Of a stretch of 64,000 nucleotides of DNA, positions 27,319-36,300 are shown in pieces. The stretch comes from Pardosa pseudoannulata (lineage: Eukaryota > Arthropoda > Arachnida > Araneae > Lycosidae). The notes below the pieces were generated by a model. It searched no databases. It was not told where the DNA came from and saw nothing but the letters and a program-made list of their open reading frames with translations. Location: positions 16,557,475 to 16,621,474 of the forward strand of contig CM063506.1 of assembly GCA_032207245.1 (NCBI GenBank), written 5' to 3'. Numbering within the stretch: position 1 is the stretch's first letter; each line of letters begins with the position of its first letter. The position numbers were made by a program, and so were the translations under genes.

Positions 27319-30300
27319 GTATTTACTGAACACAATCATGAGTAATGTAAAATTCAATATATAAATAATTCCAGGAGCAGTCTTTACAAGTAAAATGATT
27401 TTATTGTAATGATTATATGTGTCTAAAACTCATTGTGTATGCTTGTATTAAATATTTTCAATTTCAGGAGCGATTATTTATTAAATTCAGCTGTGACAAA
27501 TTACCTTCATTCTTTAACATATCACATACATTGTTGATGTCTCATCCCATTGATCTCAGTTAGTAATTATTTAACATAACTGTTGTAATATTTATCTTTT
27601 TGTATTTATCAATAAAATTCTTGGTTTATTAAATATCTTAAAAAAGTTTTTTATCTTTAATATTTTGTGTCTTATTGAAGGGTCAAAGCTGGAATGTCAC
27701 TGCTTTGGAAGAGGATATAATATCGGCTGTTGAATTGACAACACCAGATGTTGCCTGCAAATCTTACGTTTCTGTCAATCGATTATTACAATTGGCAGAG
27801 TCTGCAGAAAACTCAGAATTTTCAGATTTTACTCAGGTATTTTTCAAAATATAATTTAGTATTTTTCTCTTGAAATAGTTTCTGTAATACATTACTTTTA
27901 TGTGATTTGGATTATTACTTTTTTCCTTTACCTGTATGTTTGTAATAGGTTTGCCATTATAGAGATAATAATATTTTAAAATATGTCAAAAGTTTCCCTT
28001 TAATTCCAGTTTTTTGTTTAAATAATTATGTATACAAGAAAAAAAATCAGAGGTATATTATAGCATAATATTCATAAAATCTTTTTTCCCTAGGGTAGGT
28101 TTTATTTATTTGTATCTTTTTGTACAAAAGATTTGATTAAAAATAATAATCAGTATGTAAAATTAAATATTCCTAACTATCTTTTTTTGCTTTATTATTA
28201 ATTTTAAAATGTCTTTGATTCTAGTGATGGAATAAAACAATTAAAAAATCCATTTAACTGAGTTTATTAAGTATTTGGACATTTTTTAAATTGTAAAGTT
28301 CATATATTTAGAGTGAGTCATGATTAAAGAAAGCAGGTGCATTTGATTTTCATGTTGTGTGTAAAAAATGTTCGTTTTTTTATATCCTATTAGAATTAGC
28401 ATTTTTGTGTAGGGGGCTTATTTCAGTGTTTGTAATATGTAGATGAATTGCTTAATGTACTGAATATTTTTAGAACAGATTTGTTAGTTTATTGTTTAAT
28501 ATAAATGAAGAAAAAATATCTATTTAAATAGTATGTAGAGTGAGTCATGATTAAAGAAAACAGGTGCATTTGGTTTTCATGTTGTGTGTAAAAAATGTTC
28601 TTTTTTATTTCCTTATAGAATTGGCATCTTTGTATATGGGGCATATGTCAGTGTTTTTAATGTTTAGATGAATCACTTAATGTGCTAAATATTTTTAGAA
28701 CATATTTGTTAGTTTATTGTTTAATATAAGTGAACAAAAAATATCTATTTAAATAGTATGGTTGAATTTTTTGTAATTATTTATTCCCTTCAGTTTAAAA
28801 ATGTATCTGCAGTGCTAGCAGGAAAAAATATTCATAATAAGTACTGGAAATAGATGAACTTGCTTATCTTTCTTATATTCATGAAATTTAATAGTACCCT
28901 AACTTCCTACCTAGAAATCCGCAGGTACAAATTTCACGATATTTTCAGAGAAAAATATTGTATAACCCGCAGCAGCGTATAATTCACAGATTAAATTGCC
29001 ACTTTAATTTCATGTGATTCACGGGAATGAAAGGCATATGGAAAAAAGTGTTATATCTTTTATTGTTAAAAAAATTAAATTTAAATTCTTTTACTTAATG
29101 ATAACCTTTTTTTAATTAAAAAAGTAATTTAACAAAGTGAAAATTTGGATAGACTTAGAGAATTCTATATTTAACAACAGTAAGAATATAGTCTAAAAAT
29201 TTCCATTAATTAGTACAGAAACAATGATACAAATAAATTATTCAAACGCATATTTAAAATTTAGAATTCTTAAAATGCATCTCTTTATTTAAAATTAATA
29301 TGATTATTTGCTGTCTGTATTAAAATTTTAAACTGCAGTTGTGGTGCCATTGGGCACACTGAAAGTGAAAAAAAAAGTGGATAATGCAGCAGAATGTCAC
29401 TATTTCAGATTATACAAGTGTTATTTCTTGATAGAAATAAATATACAAATTATAAAATATAAATTTAATTGGGTACTTTTATCTAAACTGTGTCTCTGGC
29501 TGAATAAATTTTTATTCTCATTAAAAAAAAAAAAAACTCTGTGTAAATATGAGCAAGTGCTGCTATCTATTATTCTTAAGGAAAGATGTTAAGGAAAGTA
29601 AACTAAATTATAAAAATAATTTTTAACAGCAGATAATACACAGTGGTCTATAATACACATTAGAAGAAAATTTGAAGTTTTATAATGTATAATCTGCAGA
29701 TTGTAAGCAGGAAATTAGGGTACTGTAAATAATAACAAGTTAACAAAAATTCTGAAAACATTCTTCCAAATTTCGTATAAATTATCTAAATCTTATTTAA
29801 GAAATCACTAATCAAGAGTCTGTTTAGGCAAAATTGGGTTCCCTTAATGGACTCTTCACAAAATATTTAATTGTAAAAACAGACTCTTCACAAATAAATC
29901 ATCCTTGAAATAAAAATAAATAAAACCTAAAACTTTTAAATACATTATTCTCAAACTGTTCCTCCTGTTTTTCATTTTTAATCTTTTTAAGTGTTAATAT
30001 TTGTAATTATTATTTTTCATTTTTAAACTTAACTCCTTGAATAAATGTAATGTTTATTTTTAAATCTATATATGGTTATGTAGATACATTAATATTTGTA
30101 ATAGTTTTTTTAAAATCAGACTTTCTGTAAAATGGAACTTTAATTTGGTACTAACTTCAGATTAGTGAATTTGATTTGTATATTTTTATAAAAACGGGAT
30201 CATATTTTGCCAAATTTACAAAACAGAACTCTTGCTGAAAGTACCAGATTTAATGCAAAATTCAGTTTCACAAAACTATGATTAGATTTTTCACAAAAAC

Positions 30301-33300
30301 AGGACCCTATCTGAAAAGTCTGGACAAACTCTTGATTCATACAAACTACCAGAATATTTGAGAATCTTTTTCCCAAATTGATATGAATTCTCTAAATTTC
30401 ACCAAAGAAAGTTTTAAACTTTATATAGAATAATATTCATAAATACATTATTTCCTGTATTTATATGGATTCAATTTACTTTCTCAAGTACTTTTCTTTA
30501 GATTATATGATCATTATTATTTGTTTATGACTTTCTGAAATATTCAATATTTTGGAGAATTATATCTTGAAATGATGGATTATCTATGATTTTAATATTT
30601 ATAATGCATATTTGCTAGAGGTATATCATCAATTTATGAACAAAGAATGTTTTATAAAATGTTATGCATACAACAATAGTACCAATTACTTTTTTATTCT
30701 TGAAACTATTTTTGAATTGACCAACAACTTATTCTGTATAGAATTTTGTGGATCTGTTGCACAAGATTAGTCGGCACTGTGAGCGCTATCTTATTCAAAA
30801 TGCTAATAAAGTAGTCCATTGCCAAAGCTGGGCATGTCTTGCTCCTCAAGTTCAGAAAAGGATTAAGGATGGTATGTTCTGTAGTTCTCTTTTTTTATGT
30901 TGTTATATGTTAAGAAATATTTTCCTGTTATGTTATTATTCATAAATTAATTTTTATATATATTTTCTCTTTGGTTGAATAAAAATTGTTAAAAATCATC
31001 AGGGTATGTATTTATAGAGATTGCAAAAAAGAATAATGTAAATAAACCATATTGCAATATTGTTTTAAATGTATTTGTTTTTAAAAGTAATTATCTAATG
31101 TGAGTGGTTTAAATTTGTGAAATTCAAAGAAATTTCCTCTGTATGGTACATTATATTTTTTAGTTATCATGTGTTTTTAATAATAGATTTTACACATATT
31201 GCAATATATATGTATTATAATATGTAAAATTTAGTTATATGCATTGCAAAATTTAAAAAAAAATCAGTTTTAATTTATTAGTATTCAAAGTTCTTGATGT
31301 TTCTGATTTCATTTATATACCAAAGATTGCCTGTTTGCTAAAAATAGGAGTAATATTTACTTTTCTATCAGAGGATTAATTAGCACAATATACTTGGATA
31401 AATATATTTAACTAGAAGTCAATGCAGCCAACATGTCTATCTTGCATATAATAACTGGTATTTCTCCTTTTCTGATTGTTTTTTAAAGACCTATTTTCCA
31501 TGCTTGAGTTTCAGCACCTAGTTTTTTTACCAAAGTTTCGTTTATGAATCTAAAATATTAGTGTACACTAATATAAACTACTAACTAATAATACTACTAA
31601 CTGCTTCACATGTCTTTGGTCTTTTTATATAAATTAGTGGCTTCATGTGGACTTTTGAAAACACGTTTGTTGGTTAGTATAATTTCAAGTAAATTTTAAC
31701 ACATAAAAGTGCTATATTTGGCAATATAACTTTCTATTTTGCTAACAAAAAGTAACTGTTCTTTTGTGTATTATAATCACATTTGATTCCCATTATCTGT
31801 TTTATAAAACCAAACTAAAAATACAATGCAGGCCAGTCTTTTGAGTTGTAAAAAGATGCAAATGCATTTTCAAAATAAAACTACCTAGATTTAGCAATAA
31901 TTACAAAAAGAAAAAAAAAAAAAAAAAAAAGTAGCATGTTAACTTAATTGCCATTTAAGCAGTTCTTATAAGTTTTATTGTACTACTCTTTTGAGTAGGA
32001 TTTTTTCTTTAATTAATTTATAAATATAACACAGATTTCAAAACATGTTGAAAACAATTTTACCTTTCAATAAATTACTGATTGCTAAGTTACAAATGTG
32101 TAAATCTATTTTTTTTTATGTGGAAAATCCAACAATAAAATTCATGTTGGTGACCAGAAAAGTTAATATACACTTTACTACCATATCACATAATAGGATG
32201 TACAGAAAAGTTGAAATATTGACCATGACTTTCAGGTGATATCAAAATATGTGTCCAAAATTTGGCAACTTATGGCAAACAGCTATAGATTTAGATAAAA
32301 CACACACAAACAAGCATTTTTTATGTATATAGATATATTATGTTTAAATTAATTTCAATATTATTTTTCACTTGCAGCTGCAGTTATTGTATTTGAGTTT
32401 GAAAAACCCACAGCACCTCCTCCTCGTCTGTCCAGTTTACAAAGGGTGATTAAGCATGCTTTAATAAACTTGTATGAGTAATGTTTTATGCATGCATGGG
32501 ATTTCTATTTCTTTTGAATTCTCTATTTTGTACAAGGTTTCATGTATTACAAAAAAAAAAAAAAAAAATTATTCTAAGAGTAGATAAGAAAAGTTTCTGA
32601 TATGATGTTGAATTTTACTTTTAATTAGCTGTGATTAAAAGAGAAACTACTATTCATGACACATCTAAACAGTATTTTTATTTGTTATTTTTTTTCTTTA
32701 CTATATTTTCTTCAAATTATTCCTCTGTAAACTAATGTAATTCATATCTTTTTTTTTTTTCATTATTGGGTTTCACATTATTTAGTTCAATAAATTGTTC
32801 TTTTCGAGTGACTTACGCAATTTCTCAAGTTATTTATTATTTTAGATTATTACTTAGTAATGATTTGCATGTTATTAAATATTGCTGATTAGATTTTATA
32901 ATTTATTATCAGAACAAGATTTTTAGGATGTGTTTTTTAACTGTTTGAGTGCTACGAAGCGTTATCACGCTTGTCTTGTGCTGTGTTAAAAATGCATAGA
33001 AGCGTGATTGCACTGCTGTATTTTACTATAATTTTCACACTAGAGATTAAGTCTTATTTTTCTCTCAATTGATGGGAAAATTATAGTAACATACAGCAGC
33101 ACGATCGCAGTTCCACGCATATTTGGCAGAATATATGAGAAGAACGATACTGCTTTGCCACACTCAAACAGTTAAATATATAGTGAATAAATGATCAAAT
33201 GTATTTTATTAATTATTATTTAAATAAAATTTTGATCTTGGATATGTGTATACATTGACATGTAAACATATTTCTTTGTTGACAATTATAGCTTTTGGAT

Positions 33301-36300
33301 TAAGTGACTACTATTTGGAACATCAAAGATATCATCATATATTATAATAGAAACTTTAGCATTAAAACTAGTGTAGTATTTTAGGATTTTAAAATAATGT
33401 ATGTGCTAAAGAACAAACTTCATTGTTGTTGTGTATGATGCATTCTTATTGTTACCAGTATCGAGACAAACAACTCAATACTGGTACTGAGCAGAGTAGG
33501 GTTCTGGTAGAGATCGCTATAAGTACTATAAAGTTACAACTGTAGATGAAAAGTAACTGAAGTTCTGTATATTGCGTATAAAAATGACAAGTTATTTTAA
33601 AAACAAAAGTAAATTTATTTTTAAATCTTAAAATAATAACATATTATACGATGTCTGTCTATGTGCCGGGAAAAATGCACGAGTACAAAAAACAATCCAG
33701 AGGTCCTCTTATATATCCAGCAGCAGACATTGCATAAATTTTACATAATCATGCAGCTTCCTCCCCCACTCAGCCAATCACAAAATTACACAGTTCATAG
33801 CTGCTGAGTGAGAGTTGGAGTCACAATTGCATTTGCTATGCAGCCGTCATGACCAAACATACAATGAGAGTCAGCTCCTTTAACGAATGGCACTTAAAAT
33901 GACAGTAAAATTTCATGCCTCGGTTAACTTAAAAAAACAAAAACAAATTGCAGGGATTCACTGAAAATTGAGAAGGTGCCGATCTGGTTGCAACTTCTAA
34001 CACTTATATACTCTTCTTCTTTTTGTTATAATTCATAAGCAAAAATAAACACAGAAATGAAGTAATTTTGTAGATTTTATGTATTTGGTGTTTATATCTT
34101 TATTTTGTTTTCATTGCTAGTATTAATGGTTTTTAACTTTTAATTTTTCTGAATAGAAACTGAAGAAACAGAGCGAGGTTGAGGAAGTAAGTAACCTTGA
34201 GAGATCTACTTACCCTAAAAAGGGTAGAAGCATGCAGAAAAAATATCAGCGAGAACTGAATTTTCCCAAGACTAACAGTTCTGTGAATGGTCATGAAATA
34301 TCAGATCGAAATTTGCAGCGAACTGAAAACCTGATTAAAAAGATTGTTTCCCCCATAAAAGAGGAAGCTAACAATAATTCTGTTGAGAACTCATTTGACC
34401 TTCTCTCTTGTGCTCTAAATCCATATAGCTCATCTGTTAAATCTCATTTATCAAACAAGGCATATGTGGATGCTCACGAGGAAGATAGTTTAAGAGATTT
34501 GCAAGACCTGCCACAGGATCAGTCACAATCTCCAAGTCACTTTGTTTCTGGAATTGATAACAATTTGACAAATAATTCTCCTTCAGTAGATGCAGATGAC
34601 ACTCATACTCCTGCTCATTGTAGTGATAATCCTGACAGTCTAGAGGCTAATGATATATCTTCTGATAGTAAAGATGACATAGATGTTTCAGTTTCTGTAG
34701 AAGGTAAGCAGCTGATATTTTTTATTTTCTATAACCATAAATCAAAAAATAAAATTTGTCAGCTGCAATGCTAGATTTGGTTTGATACTGTTTGCATATT
34801 TGCCAACATTGTGCTAATTTTAATGACATTGTAAGGTAGTACATTTGTGTGTTAAGTTATAATTCTGAAATTAATTGTTTGAATTTAAAATACAGAAAAT
34901 AAATCTCTTGTATTGCTAGAACAAATGTTTTTTTATTGCCTATTTATGCTATTGGTAGTGGTTTAAAATAAATTACCATTTTTAAAAGAAACAAAAAATA
35001 TCACCAGCTAAAATGTTATTTTTTATTTTTATGGTACAACATTGCCACAAAACAAAAACAAAATACAAAACAGACAATATTACAAAATGAAATGAATTAA
35101 TAAAAATACATGGAGTAAATGTATAAATACACATGTTAAATATTTATGAACCACTACAATGCAATTACCTTTGTGGAAAGTTTAATACTCTTTATATCTT
35201 ATGTTAATTATATATATACACATATATGTCACATAGGAAAAAAATCAATTCAAACCTTCAAGATTTCCTGCAGCTATACTTAAATTTCATTTTGAATTAG
35301 TTAGATCCATATATAAATCTGCAAGAATTTCAATCTAAATATAAATTTTGCATAAAATTATAAAACTTTCAAAGATGGTATGTTTGCATGTTTACCCTTC
35401 CTCTCTCTTTCCCTTTTTTTATCTATTGTAAAATGTAATGTTGCTATTGGGATTTATAAAAAATGTTTTATTCTATATTCTTTTTTATGTAAAAAAAAAA
35501 ATTGTATAATTTTGTCCAGCAAAATAAAATAGATGTTCTTTCTGATCTTGAATATCAGCACACATTTACCCTGTGGTATTTAAGTATAATTGTTTAAAAA
35601 TTACACTCTTACAGTTTTCTACCAATGAATTTCTTTTACTCTGAGAAAGATTCTCTTAAGTTTTGAAACAATAATCTAGTTTACTTTTTTTCATATGTGC
35701 AGTATATATGTAGCTTTCTTATTTACTGTACCTTTTAAAGGTGTTTTGTTTAGTTAAAAATGTTTAGTACTAAGTCACAAAATAAGTTTTTCTGTTAAAA
35801 ATATGTGCTTTATATGAAAATTGTTATATGCTTTTGTATATATTGCAGCTAATTTTTTTCATCTACCATTACTATTTTTATTTTAATGCTGTTGGGCATA
35901 AATCAAATATAATTAGCTGTAAAATATTGAAATTTTGTATTTAGTACTGTTATAGCATCAAATTGTGCATTTTCATTTTAATTGCAATCTGTACTCCACT
36001 TAACAAAAGATCTCAATATAACAGCTATTACTGGTACTAATCTACAGCAAAACCATTCAAAGATAGATATCAACATAATCGTATGCACTTGTAACAATGC
36101 TTTTTAAGTAGTTGAAACAATGATTTTAAGTTCATTCTTAGAAAACAAAAATAATAATCCTTTAGTTGCAAAAAATAATTTTGAATTTTTAATCTATATT
36201 TCTTCCTGGTACAAAGTTAAGGAAGTATTTATTCATTAAATATTTCAGTTTATATCAAAATACCTATATTTTGAAAATTTTCAGCATAACAAATATTAAT

